Shown here piece after piece: positions 17,461-27,765 of a stretch of 64,000 bases of DNA. This stretch comes from JBKCUI01 sp052161625. GTDB taxonomy: Bacteria; Planctomycetota; Planctomycetia; Pirellulales; Pirellulaceae. The first letter of the stretch is position 1. Each line of letters begins with the position of its first letter. The position numbers and the translations under genes were made by a program. The notes beneath the pieces are model-generated. The model worked only from the letters and a program-made list of their open reading frames with translations. It had not been told where the DNA came from and made no database searches. The DNA is taken from assembly GCA_052161625.1 (NCBI GenBank), contig CP197412.1. One strand, given 5' to 3'.

Positions 17461-20400
17461 TTACGTTGCAGATCGACGGAATTGGTTTTGGCCTCCACCG
17501 CTCTTCATCTTGGGTTTGGTCGCTAGCAGCTTATGGCTCGGTGTTCCTAAGAGATCGTCCAGACGTGCTCGCAGTTCGGAGTCGATCGCAACTCGATGTT
17601 TGGCCGCCTTGATGTGCACGGTTTCACCGGATAGCAATCGCAATGCGAACATGACATCCCGCTGACCAGGATAGCCTCGTAGGATCTCGCGAATCTTCGT
17701 CATCAATTCAAGGTCGTGCCGCGATTGATCGAAGAGAATATGGATCCCTGTCGTGAACTTTGTGTCCGCTTCGGCGATGGGAATGAGTTCATTGACGATG
17801 AAGTTGACTTCGTCGCCTTCCCCTCGCTTGTCTACCGTTCCGCGCGCCAATACAACCGCATCGTGTTGGATCAATTCGCCGTATTGCTCAAAGTCGCTTG
17901 GCCAACAGATTCCTCGCACGTAGCCATCCATGTCCTCTAAATCGAAATTGGCGTACTTCGAGGACTGCCCTGGCTTTGGATTCTTGATGAATGCCATCTT
18001 GATCGAAGAAATCATCCCTCCCATCAACACCTCGTCGCGATGCTTCGTATTCTTGATCGTGGATGACGTGTGTGAACAAAAGGCTTGGAGGGTTGTCGCA
18101 TATTCCGAAAGAGGATGGGCCGTCAGGTAATACCCGAGGACCTCTTTCTCCATCGCCAGTTTCTCACGCTCCGGGAACTCAGGAACATCCGGCAAAACCA
18201 CTTTGACCTCTTCGGTGACCGCTGCGACATCGTCGAAGAGGCTCATTTGACCGCTCTTCTTGTCCTTCAGCTTCGATGCGCCACCCTGGAGCGCTTTCTC
18301 GATCACGGCCATTAACTGCGCCCGCCTTGCTCCGAAACAATCCATGGCACCGGCTTTGATCAACGACTCAATCGTGGACTTGCCACAAGCGGCTGCATCG
18401 ACCCGTTCGCAGAACTCGAAGATGTTTTTAAAGGGGCCGTTCTTCTTTCGTTCGGTGGCAATCGCATCGGCAGCAGAACTGCCACATCCTTTGATCGCCG
18501 AAAGACCGAAGTGAATCTTGTTATCGGCGACGCTAAAATCTGCTAAGCAAGTATTGACGCTGGGGGCCTCCACAGGGATCCCCATGCGTTGACAATCTTC
18601 GATGTGCTCAACCAAGCCATCTTTTCGTTTGAAGTTCCGGTTAGGAATGTCACCCGTCAACAACGCAGCCATGAACTCCACTTTGTAGTGGGTCTTCAAG
18701 TAGGCTGTTTGGTAGGCGACGAGCGCGTACGCGGTCGAGTGGCTCTTATTGAAGCCGTATCCCGCGAACTTGAGAATCATGTTCCAGAAGTCTTCTGCTT
18801 CCTTGCGCGTAAGACCTTTCTCAAGACATCCCGCCAAAAACTTTTCTGCATTCGCAGCGATCAATTCTTCCTTTTTCTTGCTGATCGCTTTAATACATGT
18901 GTAGGCTTTAGCGAGCTCGATTCCTCCCAATCGGTTCAGAATCCGCATGACCTGCTCTTGGTAAACCATCACACCGTTGGTCTCTTCCAAGATCTCTTGG
19001 AGAACGGGATGGATGTAGGTCGCCAGCTTCTTTTTTAGCTTCACAGCGACATATTCATCGACCATCCCCCCTTCGAGAGGGCCAGGGCGATAGAGCGCAT
19101 TGGTCGCGATGATATCGTGGAAACGGTCAGGCTTCATTCGCTGCAGCAAATCGCGAATCCCTCCTGACTCCAACTGAAAGACTCCTTTCGTTTCTCCTCG
19201 CTTGAGCAACTCGAAGGTCTCTTTGTCGTCGAGCGGGAAATCGAGCGGATCGATTCGAAACCCGCGAGTCTGCTCAATGATGTCGACCGACTTGGAAAGG
19301 ATGGTCAAGTTGCGGAGGCCCAGAAAGTCCATCTTGAGCAATCCGGCCGCCTCCACATCCCCCATCGACCACTGGGTGATAATGTCCTCTTTGCCCGACA
19401 CTCGCATGAGGGGAACGTACTCGGTAAGCGGTTTGTCCGCAATCACCACCGCCGCGGCGTGCGTGCCGATATTCCGAGCCATCCCTTCGATCTTCATCGC
19501 ATAATCGAGCAACTCGCGGACGTCGGAATCGCTTTCGTAGAGCTTCTTGAGATCTTCGCTCTCATCGATGGCGCTCTGAATCGAGATCTTGGGGTCGTCC
19601 GGTACCAACTCGCTGACTTGAGCGACGCGATTCAACGGCAATCCGAGCGTTCGCCCAACGTCTTTGATTGCCCCTCGCGCCTTCAAAGTTCCGAACGTTC
19701 CGATCTGAGCTACGTTCGATTCGCCGTACTTTTCTTTCACATATCGAATGATTTCGCCCCGTCGTTCTTGGCAGAAATCAATGTCGATATCAGGTGCCTC
19801 CAGTCGGCTCTCGTCCAAGAACCGTTCGAACAGCAAGTCATACCGGACGGGACAAACGTGGGACAAGTAAAGCGCATAACACACCAATGCACCGACCCCA
19901 GATCCCCGAGCTGTTGCGGGTACGTCGATTTCACGTGCGTAACGGACAAAGTCCCAAACGATCAAAAAGTAATTCGAGAAACCAAGCTTTCGAATCACTC
20001 CCAGCTCGCGATCCAATCTCTCTTGGACTACCGTGGCCAATTCGCTATCGACGAGCATATCCGGACTCTTCGCATACCGCGCCTTGAGTCCGTTGATACA
20101 CAACTCCCGCAAATAGTCGTCGGCGGTAATTTCCGGGTTGGGCAATCGGTAGGTCGGAAAGTTTCGTTTGCCCAATTCCAAATCAATGTCGACCGAATTG
20201 GCGATCTCTTGCGATCGAGCGACCGCGTCGGCGTGACCGGGAAAGTGTTGATACATTTCCTCCGGGGAACGGAGATAGAACTGATCTCCCTCCATCTGCA
20301 TGCGATTGGTATCGGTGCGGAATTTGCCCGTCGCAATGCAAAGCAATACGTCTTGCACTTCGGCGTCTTCCTTGTCGACATAGTGGGCGTCGCTGGTGGC

Positions 20401-21042
20401 GACCAACGGAATACCGACTCGATTCGCCACATCGATCGCCCCCGCCATCTGCTGCCGCTGGATCTCGAGATTGTTGTTCATAATCTCGATGAAGAAGCGA
20501 TCTTGAAAGACCTTTGAAAACCATTCGGTCACATGGGTCGCGTCGCGAATTGCCGCGTCGGTGTCTTGCCCTCGAAGAATCGCGCGCGAGAATTCGCTGG
20601 AAACGCAACCGCTGAGGCAGATGATCCCTTCGCTGTACTTCGCCAGGATCTCCTTGTCGATTCGGGGTTTGAAATAGAATCCTTCCAAACTGGCTGCTGA
20701 GGCGAGTCGGATCAAATTCTTAAAGCCGGTTCGGTTCTGCGCCAACAGCGTCAAATGGTAGGCGGCTTCTTTCGACGAGGAAGCGTCCCGCTCGAATCGA
20801 CTGCCCGGCGCCACATACGCCTCATACCCCAGAATGGGATTGATGCCCAAATCGCGCGCTTTCTTGTAGAACTCAAGAGATCCGTGCAAGTTTCCGTGAT
20901 CGGTGAGGGCCAACGCAGTCATTCCATGCGATTTGGCCCTCTTGAGTAGCTTCCCAATCGGGCTTGCACCATCGAGCAGACTGTAATGGCTGTGGCAATG
21001 CAAGTGAACAAAAGGACGCTGGGCAGGGGTGCTGGATTCCAT
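17461..21042 (-). CDS. dnaE: DNA polymerase III subunit alpha
   Basis: Replicative polymerase subunit, 1193 residues, normal for DnaE1. The N-terminal PHP domain has its histidine cluster intact (HLHCHSHYSLLDG at 13-25; LTDHGN), which suggests a metal-bound, possibly proofreading-competent PHP. The polymerase core contains GSGVGALVCYAL and PDIDIDFCQERRGEIIRY with the catalytic aspartates, then SGKEDIITQWSM and FLGLRNLTIL. MVYQEQVMRI and GYGFNKSHSTAYALVAYQTA follow in the fingers/beta-binding half. A C-terminal OB-fold region closes the protein. The start is ATG 21042. No other replisome gene is nearby. Confidence 0.97.
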   Translation of the reverse strand: MESSTPAQRPFVHLHCHSHYSLLDGASPIGKLLKRAKSHGMTALALTDHGNLHGSLEFYKKARDLGINPILGYEAYVAPGSRFERDASSSKEAAYHLTLLAQNRTGFKNLIRLASAASLEGFYFKPRIDKEILAKYSEGIICLSGCVSSEFSRAILRGQDTDAAIRDATHVTEWFSKVFQDRFFIEIMNNNLEIQRQQMAGAIDVANRVGIPLVATSDAHYVDKEDAEVQDVLLCIATGKFRTDTNRMQMEGDQFYLRSPEEMYQHFPGHADAVARSQEIANSVDIDLELGKRNFPTYRLPNPEITADDYLRELCINGLKARYAKSPDMLVDSELATVVQERLDRELGVIRKLGFSNYFLIVWDFVRYAREIDVPATARGSGVGALVCYALYLSHVCPVRYDLLFERFLDESRLEAPDIDIDFCQERRGEIIRYVKEKYGESNVAQIGTFGTLKARGAIKDVGRTLGLPLNRVAQVSELVPDDPKISIQSAIDESEDLKKLYESDSDVRELLDYAMKIEGMARNIGTHAAAVVIADKPLTEYVPLMRVSGKEDIITQWSMGDVEAAGLLKMDFLGLRNLTILSKSVDIIEQTRGFRIDPLDFPLDDKETFELLKRGETKGVFQLESGGIRDLLQRMKPDRFHDIIATNALYRPGPLEGGMVDEYVAVKLKKKLATYIHPVLQEILEETNGVMVYQEQVMRILNRLGGIELAKAYTCIKAISKKKEELIAANAEKFLAGCLEKGLTRKEAEDFWNMILKFAGYGFNKSHSTAYALVAYQTAYLKTHYKVEFMAALLTGDIPNRNFKRKDGLVEHIEDCQRMGIPVEAPSVNTCLADFSVADNKIHFGLSAIKGCGSSAADAIATERKKNGPFKNIFEFCERVDAAACGKSTIESLIKAGAMDCFGARRAQLMAVIEKALQGGASKLKDKKSGQMSLFDDVAAVTEEVKVVLPDVPEFPEREKLAMEKEVLGYYLTAHPLSEYATTLQAFCSHTSSTIKNTKHRDEVLMGGMISSIKMAFIKNPKPGQSSKYANFDLEDMDGYVRGICWPSDFEQYGELIQHDAVVLARGTVDKRGEGDEVNFIVNELIPIAEADTKFTTGIHILFDQSRHDLELMTKIREILRGYPGQRDVMFALRLLSGETVHIKAAKHRVAIDSELRARLDDLLGTPSHKLLATKPKMKSGGGQNQFRRSAT

Positions 21043-21103
21043 TCGGTCGCCACGGTTACGTCAAGAAGGTCTGGAACTCGGAACTCAATCCATCACGGGC
21101 CGA

Positions 21104-21556
21104 CTACTGGATCGGCTCACTCGCTGAACCGGTATCGGTCGCTGCGGAATTGTCGACAAATTCGACCCCATCAAATCCCGCTCCCAGAATTGTCTTTTCA
21201 ATATTGGCTCGATCCAATTCCCCGCGATACGAAATGGTGATCACCGAATTGTCGATCAGCCCCTCGGTATTCTTTTGCGGTGCCAGCGTAACATCGACCA
21301 CGCCCTCTCGCTTTTTGAGAACGCCCTGGATTCCGTTGAAGCAACCTTCGACGCAACTCATCGTGTCGATTTTAACCGAAACAGTTTTTACCGCTGCAAT
21401 GGGCGCCGATGGGGTCGGCATTTCGACGTCGGGCGCGACGATCTCGCTTAAATCGGGCGCTCCCTCGATTGTCCTATCCCCTTTGGAATCGCAACCGACC
21501 ATGGCAGCGGCGAGGCACATCCACGATAGCAACGAAAGCTTGGTCACCATTTGCAT
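21104..21556 (-). CDS. Lipoprotein with a variant heavy-metal-associated (HMA) domain
   Basis: A 150-residue protein from the ATG at 21556; a GTG at 21562 with AAGG upstream is also possible. A lipoprotein signal ends at LAAAMVGC, placing it in a membrane facing the periplasm. After an acidic linker, about residues 57-135 follow the beta-alpha-beta-beta-alpha-beta order of HMA domains (KTVSVKIDTMSCVEGCFNGI). The metal loop spaces its cysteines as CxxxC instead of the usual CxxC, so copper binding cannot be assumed. It may bind another metal or act in redox or structural roles. It stands alone between dnaE and uvrA. Confidence 0.72.
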   Translation of the reverse strand: MQMVTKLSLLSWMCLAAAMVGCDSKGDRTIEGAPDLSEIVAPDVEMPTPSAPIAAVKTVSVKIDTMSCVEGCFNGIQGVLKKREGVVDVTLAPQKNTEGLIDNSVITISYRGELDRANIEKTILGAGFDGVEFVDNSAATDTGSASEPIQ

Positions 21557-21652
21557 TTTCACTGATTCGATCCTTGAAGAAAGGGATTCAACAATACTTC
21601 ACTCAGTTATATCTCGTGGGGGAGCGAAGACCAAACGGAATTGGCTAGCATG

Positions 21653-24600
21653 TCATCGCGGTTTACTCGGCGAACGGGAAGACTTTTTCGCTTCCTCCCA
21701 AAACGCTCGCAACGCTTCCGCCGTATAACTGCGGTGCCCCGTCGGTTTGGCGGTGGATGGAGCCTCGGACTCCGACATCCCTTTGCGTCCCCTTGTCTTC
21801 TTTTCGGAAACTTGCAAAGCGATCTCCTTCCCTTTGCCGAAGTTTCGACCCGATGCGTATTCGATCATTTTTTCCGGGGTACCCGCGAAGACGAGCTCGC
21901 CTCCTTGCTCGCCTGCTTCAGGGCCGAGGTCGATGATCCAGTCGGCGCATTGGATGATATCGAGGTTGTGCTCGATCACCACGACTGTGTTCCCGCTATC
22001 TACCAATGCTTGCAAGACATGAAGTAGTTTCTGGATGTCATTGAAGTGCAATCCGGTCGTAGGTTCATCGAGAAGATAAATGGTCCTCCCATTGTTGGGG
22101 CGGCAAAGCTCGGCCGCCAACTTGACGCGCTGGGCCTCGCCACCGCTCAAGGTCGGGGCGCTTTGCCCCAATGCGAGATAATCAAGTCCGACATCGCAAA
22201 GAGTTGAAAGCATTTCATGGATCTTTGGTATCTCGCTCATCAAGTCTCGCGCCTCTCCGATCGACATGTTGAGCACATCGTCGATCGAATGCCCCTTGAA
22301 TTTGACCTCAAGGACTTCGGAGGTATACCTCCTACCATTGCAAGCGTCACATGAAATCCAAACATCAGGCAAGAAGTGCATCTGAATACAAACTTGCCCC
22401 ATTCCCTCGCACTTCTCGCATCGTCCGCCCGAAACATTGAAGCTGAAATGCCCGGCAGTCAGCCCCCTCGTTTTCGCCTCCGGCAAGCGCTGAAATAGCT
22501 GCCGAATATGATCAAAAACTCCCGTATATGTGGCTGGATTGCTCGAAGGAGATGCCCCCAGTGGCGACTGATCCACCTTGAGCACCTTCTTAAAATGAAG
22601 GTGCCCCCGGATTTCACGAAAGGGGCCGGGCACACCATCTGTAGCATATAAAAATCGGGCCAAGGCGGGATACAGAATCCCATTGATGAGACTGCTCTTG
22701 CCACTTCCGCTCGGACCGGTCACCGCTGTGAAGCAACCGACTGGCATCGAGACATCGATCCCCTTGAGGGAGTTCGCTTCCGCTCCTTTCACCGTGAGCC
22801 AGCCGTGCGGTGTCCTGGCAATATCCGTCCAATCGTGGTTGGATACCGGGATCGTATCGTCAAGGGAAACACGACGGGTTGCAGGGGGCTCGATCCTCAT
22901 TTTGCCACTGAGGAACGGTCCGGTAACCGAGTTCTTCGACCGCGCGATCTGTCCGGGAGTGCCTTGCGCCACGACCTGACCTCCGAGCGGCCCCGAAGCC
23001 GGCCCAAAGTCTCGCAACTGATCGCTCTGGGCAATCACTTCGCGGTCATGTTCGACAACCACCAATGTATTCCCCAAGTCTCGCAACGACTTCATCGCCC
23101 GAATCAATCGATCGTTATCACGGGGGTGCAACCCGATGGTCGGTTCATCCAACACATAGAGAACACCGCTCAATCCTGCTCCAAGTTGACTGGCCAAACG
23201 TATGCGTTGCGCCTCGCCTCCGCTCAAGGTATTGGCCGACCGATCTAACGTCAGATACTCCAACCCCACATCGCACAAAAACTGCAATCGATGTTGAATT
23301 TCGCGCAGCAGTTCACCGGCGATCTTTTGCTCGCGTTTCGAAAGCTTCCAACTTCGCACCAGCTCATTCAACGATCCAATCGGCAGCTTCACAATATCTG
23401 CGATCGTACAATCACGATACCGAGCGTGGGCCGCCTCGGCACAAACCCTTGCACCGCCACAATCGACGCATGGACCGTCGGTAAGGAACGGTGCCAATGC
23501 GTATCGCTCGCGTGTATTCGAATTAGCGGCTGATTCGACGGCCGCGTAGACTCCTCGATACGCAAACGTCAGGTAGACCTTCGAATCCGGTGCCGCATGC
23601 GGATCAACCGCGGCTGCTAAATCCCCTTTCGTGACAACAATTTGACGATTCGAAAGGCCCTTGAGGAGCATCGCGCGTTGTCCAGTTGTCAACTGCTGGA
23701 TCGGTCGATCCAAAGGCAATCCGGTCTCTCGCCCCAATGCGTACAACATGGCTCGGGAGAGGGGGGATTGCAGATCCGGCCAGACGGGCAAGCCGCCTTC
23801 CAACAAACTTTTTTCGGATTCGAATGCGGCATTGGGATCGATCCCTCGCATCGTTCCGATTCCATTGCAGGCCTCGCACCACCCGACTTGAGAATTGAAA
23901 GAGAATCGATGGGGTGTCAGGGGCTGAAACGAGATTCCGCAGGCGTGGCAAGCCAGTTGCAACGAAAACGTTTTGATTTCCCAATGAATTTCAGACCTGG
24001 CGTCATCGACCATGGCGATCTGTAAAATCCCATTGCCCATCGTAAGGGCCGTATCGACACTGTCTCGCAGACTCTTTGGATCGAGCCGATCCCACTGCAA
24101 ACGATCGACGACCAGCTGGAATTCATTTCGCGACTGATACTGCAGCGCGGGTATATCATCGAGCGGATAGACTCGACCGTTGATCCGCATCCTCACGAAG
24201 CCTTGCTGACGCAGTGAAGTGAGAAAGCTGGCGATGTCGGTGTTCGCATGCGGAGCAACCGGAGCGAGCAGTAGAGCACGCCCGCTCCCTCGTGCGGCTG
24301 CTAAGTCTCGGATGCGATCAAGGATTTGATCGCTGGTCTGGCTGCTTACCGGTGCATCGCATTGCGTGCAATGCATCTGAGCGAGTCGGGCGAATAACAC
24401 CCGAACGTAGTCGTAAATCTCCGTAACAGTCCCGACCGTGCTGCGCGGTGTATGCGATAGATTCCTCTGCTCAATAGCTACAGAGGGACTCAAACCATCG
24501 ACCCGAGCTACCTTCGCTTTGGGCATTTGACCGACGAACTGCCGCACATAAGGGCTCAAACTCTCCACAAACCGACGCTGCCCTTCCGCATACAACGTAT

Positions 24601-27600
24601 CCATCGCCATCGACGTCTTACCGCTGCCGCTCTGTCCACAGAAGACAGTCATCTTGTTGCGAGGGATGGTCAAGTCGACGCACTTTAAATTGTGATGCTC
24701 CGCACCCACAACATGAATGTCTTGCATCGCAGGTGCAGCGGTTTGTTCCTTTTTGATTTTGGTTTTCGCTGTCGCTTTCTTTTTCTTCGAGGTTTTTCGG
24801 TGCGACTCGAAGTACCGTGCGAGGGCCTTGCCGGTGTGGGATTCCTTGCACTGCGCCACTTCCTCGGGTGTCCCGGCACAGACGACCAAACCACCAGCCT
24901 CACCCCCCTCGGGTCCCAGATCAATCACCCAGTCGGCGGCCTGAATCAAATCGAGATTGTGTTCGACGACGATCACCGTATTTCCCAATTCCACCAGGGA
25001 TTGCAGTACGCCGAGGAGCAAATCGATGTCATAGAAGTGCAGGCCCGTCGTCGGTTCATCGAGCACGTACACCGTTTTACCTGTCGATCGACGACTCAGC
25101 TCCCTCGAGAGTTTGATGCGTTGCGCTTCGCCCCCAGATAGGGTTGGTGACGGTTGCCCCAGTTTGAGGTAATCCAATCCGACTCCGTGCAACGTCTCCA
25201 GTTTGCTCGCGATCTTTGGAAACTCGCTGAAGTGCTCCAAGGCTTGTTGGACATCGAGCTCCAAACAATCGGCGATCGATTTTCCCTTGTACTCTACCTG
25301 GAGCGTTGCTCGGTCATATCGCTTGCCTTCGCACACGGCGCATGGAACCCACAGGTCGGCCAGGAACTCCATATCCAGCCGTACCGCACCGTGCCCTTCA
25401 CAGGCCGAACAGCGGCCTTGCTCGGTATTGAAACTAAACGTACCGGAATCGAATCCTCGCCGTTTGGCTTCCGGCAATTCGGCAAATAGCGAACGAATCT
25501 CGTCAAAGACTTTGACATAGGTGGCTGGATTGCTGCGAGGAGTCCGACCGATGGGACTTTGATCGATATCGATGACTTTGTCGATATGCTCGATCCCTTT
25601 GATCTCGCGATGTTTTCCTGCCTCCTCCACACCTCGTTGAAAAACACCTCGAATGGCGGGCGACAAGATCTCGGTAATCAAGGAACTCTTGCCGCTTCCG
25701 CTTACGCCGGTGACGGCGATGAAGCAACCGAGAGGAATATCGACATCGATTTTCTTCAGATTGTGATGTTCCGCCCCGAGGATCTTGAGTTTCTTCCCAT
25801 TCCCTCGCCGTCGCGACTCGGGAGTGCGAATGCGTCGAGTTCGACTCAGAAAACCACCGGTAAGGCTCTCTTCGTTTGAAATAATATCGTCGAGCGTCCC
25901 CGACGCGATCAACTTCCCACCACGAACACCAGGGCCTGGTCCAAAATCGACGATGGTATCCGCGATACGCATGGTGTCTTCATCGTGCTCGACCACGATC
26001 AGCGTGTTCCCAAGATCTCTCAATCGTTGGAGCGAGGCGAGCAATCGATCGTTGTCTCTGGGATGGAGCCCGATGCTCGGTTCATCCAACACGTACAAAA
26101 CCCCTACCAGCCCCGACCCGATCTGGCTAGCTAGACGGATGCGCTGCGATTCCCCCCCAGAAAGCGTGGGAGCCGTTCGATCGAGCGAAAGATACCCGAG
26201 CCCTACGTCGATCAAAAATCGAAGCCGAGCGCGAATCTCCTTCACTGCCTCCTCTCCAATTTGCCATTGAAGAGGGCTTAATTCCAATCCATCAAAAAAC
26301 GCACTGCAACGGTCGATCGAGAGACGAGAAACGCCTCCGATCGAAAACCAAGGGACGTTTTGGAAGCCTTTCGCATTGGTCTTCAGTCGAATCGATCTCG
26401 CTTGGGCATTCAAACGCGAACCGTCGCATGCCGCGCACCTGCCAATCCGCATACAGCGTTCGTGATTCGCGCGAACAAATGGATTCGAAGTCGCGCGATA
26501 CGTATCGCGCAATTCAGGCACGATTCCACGGAAGTCCTGTCCGTGCAGCGCTTTCCCTTTCACGCGTACCGACAAGCCTTCATAGCCGTAGAGCAACGCA
26601 TGTTGTTCCACCTCGGAAAGTTTCGACCAAGGAGTGGTGAGGAGACTTCCCACCTCTAGACCTATCCCTCCTTCGATCGAGGCGCAGTACATGGAAAGGG
26701 ATCGCCGATACCATCGCGTCATCTCGCTCTGCTTGCCGATCAACGGAATCGCACCGTTCTTTATCGACTTGTCCGGCAACTGGACCAATAGCTCGGGATC
26801 ATAACGAAAAGATTCCCCTAAGCCCTCGCATTCTTGGCAAGCCCCCTGCGGAGAATTGAAACTCAATAGCTGCGGGGAGGGGGGAGGATAGGATTTGCCA
26901 CATGAAGCGCAGGCGTAGCTCGTCGAAAAGACAACATCCTCTTCGGGGTTGTATGCGGCCGTATCGTCCTCGCCGGGAACCATCGGAGCGAGCAACAGCG
27001 TCCCTTCGCCGAAGCGGAGGGCGGTATCCACCGCTTCGGCAATCCGTTGCCGACTGCTGGACTCGATCGCAATTCGGTCTACCACCAATTCGATATGGTG
27101 TTTGATCTGCCTTTCGAGAGCAGGGGGATCGGACAGCAGATAAACGCGATGGTCGATTCGGGCTCGATTGAAGCCTTGTTTTCGCAAGTCTTCGAAGAGG
27201 TCCCGATGCTCTCCTTTTTGCCCTCGAACGATCGGGGCTAGAAACAGATAGGGAGTCGAACGATCGAGCCCCATGATCTTCTCGACCATTTGATCGCGTG
27301 TCTGCGATGAAATCTGGATTTGGCAGTCGGGGCAAAAACCCGTACCAACTCGAGCAAAGAGAACGCGAAGAAAGTCGTGAATCTCAGTGATCGTGCCGAC
27401 CGTCGAACGAGGATTGTTCCCGGTCGACTTTTGGCTGATCGAAATGGATGGGCTTAAACCAGATAGATAGTCAACATCCGGCTTCGGGATCTGGCCTACG
27501 AACTGCCGAGCGTAGGTCGATAGACTTTCCAAATAACGTCGCTGCCCCTCCGCATAAAGCGTGTCGAATGCGAGCGAACTCTTTCCGCTTCCCGACACGC

Positions 27601-27706
27601 CGGTAAAGCATATAAGCTGGTTCCTAGCAAGCGTCAGATCTACGTTTTTAAGGTTGTGTTCGCGAGCACCACGAACGACGATCGGCAGATCACGTGTCGT
27701 TGCCAA
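21653..27706 (-). CDS. uvrA: Tandem-fused excinuclease ABC subunit A (double UvrA)
   Basis: Damage-recognition ATPase of nucleotide excision repair, here 2017 residues, about twice the usual 940. It holds two complete UvrA units joined by a Lys/Ala-rich linker near residues 969-996. Four Walker A loops are seen near residues 35 (GVSGSGKSS), 669 (GVSGSGKSS), 1022 (GQSGSGKTS) and 1664 (GPSGSGKSS). There are four LSGGE signatures, each followed by a LDEP Walker B. Both zinc modules occur in each half (CASCGK...CQEC and CSAC...CAVC; CHACG...CEAC and CEKC...CDAC). UvrA normally works as a homodimer, so this chain may be a covalent dimer. The start is a TTG at 27706, just after an in-frame stop, with AAGGA before it. 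Confidence 0.95.
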   Translation of the reverse strand: MATTRDLPIVVRGAREHNLKNVDLTLARNQLICFTGVSGSGKSSLAFDTLYAEGQRRYLESLSTYARQFVGQIPKPDVDYLSGLSPSISISQKSTGNNPRSTVGTITEIHDFLRVLFARVGTGFCPDCQIQISSQTRDQMVEKIMGLDRSTPYLFLAPIVRGQKGEHRDLFEDLRKQGFNRARIDHRVYLLSDPPALERQIKHHIELVVDRIAIESSSRQRIAEAVDTALRFGEGTLLLAPMVPGEDDTAAYNPEEDVVFSTSYACASCGKSYPPPSPQLLSFNSPQGACQECEGLGESFRYDPELLVQLPDKSIKNGAIPLIGKQSEMTRWYRRSLSMYCASIEGGIGLEVGSLLTTPWSKLSEVEQHALLYGYEGLSVRVKGKALHGQDFRGIVPELRDTYRATSNPFVRANHERCMRIGRCAACDGSRLNAQARSIRLKTNAKGFQNVPWFSIGGVSRLSIDRCSAFFDGLELSPLQWQIGEEAVKEIRARLRFLIDVGLGYLSLDRTAPTLSGGESQRIRLASQIGSGLVGVLYVLDEPSIGLHPRDNDRLLASLQRLRDLGNTLIVVEHDEDTMRIADTIVDFGPGPGVRGGKLIASGTLDDIISNEESLTGGFLSRTRRIRTPESRRRGNGKKLKILGAEHHNLKKIDVDIPLGCFIAVTGVSGSGKSSLITEILSPAIRGVFQRGVEEAGKHREIKGIEHIDKVIDIDQSPIGRTPRSNPATYVKVFDEIRSLFAELPEAKRRGFDSGTFSFNTEQGRCSACEGHGAVRLDMEFLADLWVPCAVCEGKRYDRATLQVEYKGKSIADCLELDVQQALEHFSEFPKIASKLETLHGVGLDYLKLGQPSPTLSGGEAQRIKLSRELSRRSTGKTVYVLDEPTTGLHFYDIDLLLGVLQSLVELGNTVIVVEHNLDLIQAADWVIDLGPEGGEAGGLVVCAGTPEEVAQCKESHTGKALARYFESHRKTSKKKKATAKTKIKKEQTAAPAMQDIHVVGAEHHNLKCVDLTIPRNKMTVFCGQSGSGKTSMAMDTLYAEGQRRFVESLSPYVRQFVGQMPKAKVARVDGLSPSVAIEQRNLSHTPRSTVGTVTEIYDYVRVLFARLAQMHCTQCDAPVSSQTSDQILDRIRDLAAARGSGRALLLAPVAPHANTDIASFLTSLRQQGFVRMRINGRVYPLDDIPALQYQSRNEFQLVVDRLQWDRLDPKSLRDSVDTALTMGNGILQIAMVDDARSEIHWEIKTFSLQLACHACGISFQPLTPHRFSFNSQVGWCEACNGIGTMRGIDPNAAFESEKSLLEGGLPVWPDLQSPLSRAMLYALGRETGLPLDRPIQQLTTGQRAMLLKGLSNRQIVVTKGDLAAAVDPHAAPDSKVYLTFAYRGVYAAVESAANSNTRERYALAPFLTDGPCVDCGGARVCAEAAHARYRDCTIADIVKLPIGSLNELVRSWKLSKREQKIAGELLREIQHRLQFLCDVGLEYLTLDRSANTLSGGEAQRIRLASQLGAGLSGVLYVLDEPTIGLHPRDNDRLIRAMKSLRDLGNTLVVVEHDREVIAQSDQLRDFGPASGPLGGQVVAQGTPGQIARSKNSVTGPFLSGKMRIEPPATRRVSLDDTIPVSNHDWTDIARTPHGWLTVKGAEANSLKGIDVSMPVGCFTAVTGPSGSGKSSLINGILYPALARFLYATDGVPGPFREIRGHLHFKKVLKVDQSPLGASPSSNPATYTGVFDHIRQLFQRLPEAKTRGLTAGHFSFNVSGGRCEKCEGMGQVCIQMHFLPDVWISCDACNGRRYTSEVLEVKFKGHSIDDVLNMSIGEARDLMSEIPKIHEMLSTLCDVGLDYLALGQSAPTLSGGEAQRVKLAAELCRPNNGRTIYLLDEPTTGLHFNDIQKLLHVLQALVDSGNTVVVIEHNLDIIQCADWIIDLGPEAGEQGGELVFAGTPEKMIEYASGRNFGKGKEIALQVSEKKTRGRKGMSESEAPSTAKPTGHRSYTAEALRAFWEEAKKSSRSPSKPR

Positions 27707-27765
27707 GTTCCTTATGCCTCATGAAAAGCGTTTTGGTCATCCAACACACACCGGGGCGTTGTCTC

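Noticed and set aside
19459..20517. 352-codon plus-strand open frame opposite dnaE
   Set aside because: Wholly inside the well-supported dnaE gene, with no domain or plausible start context.
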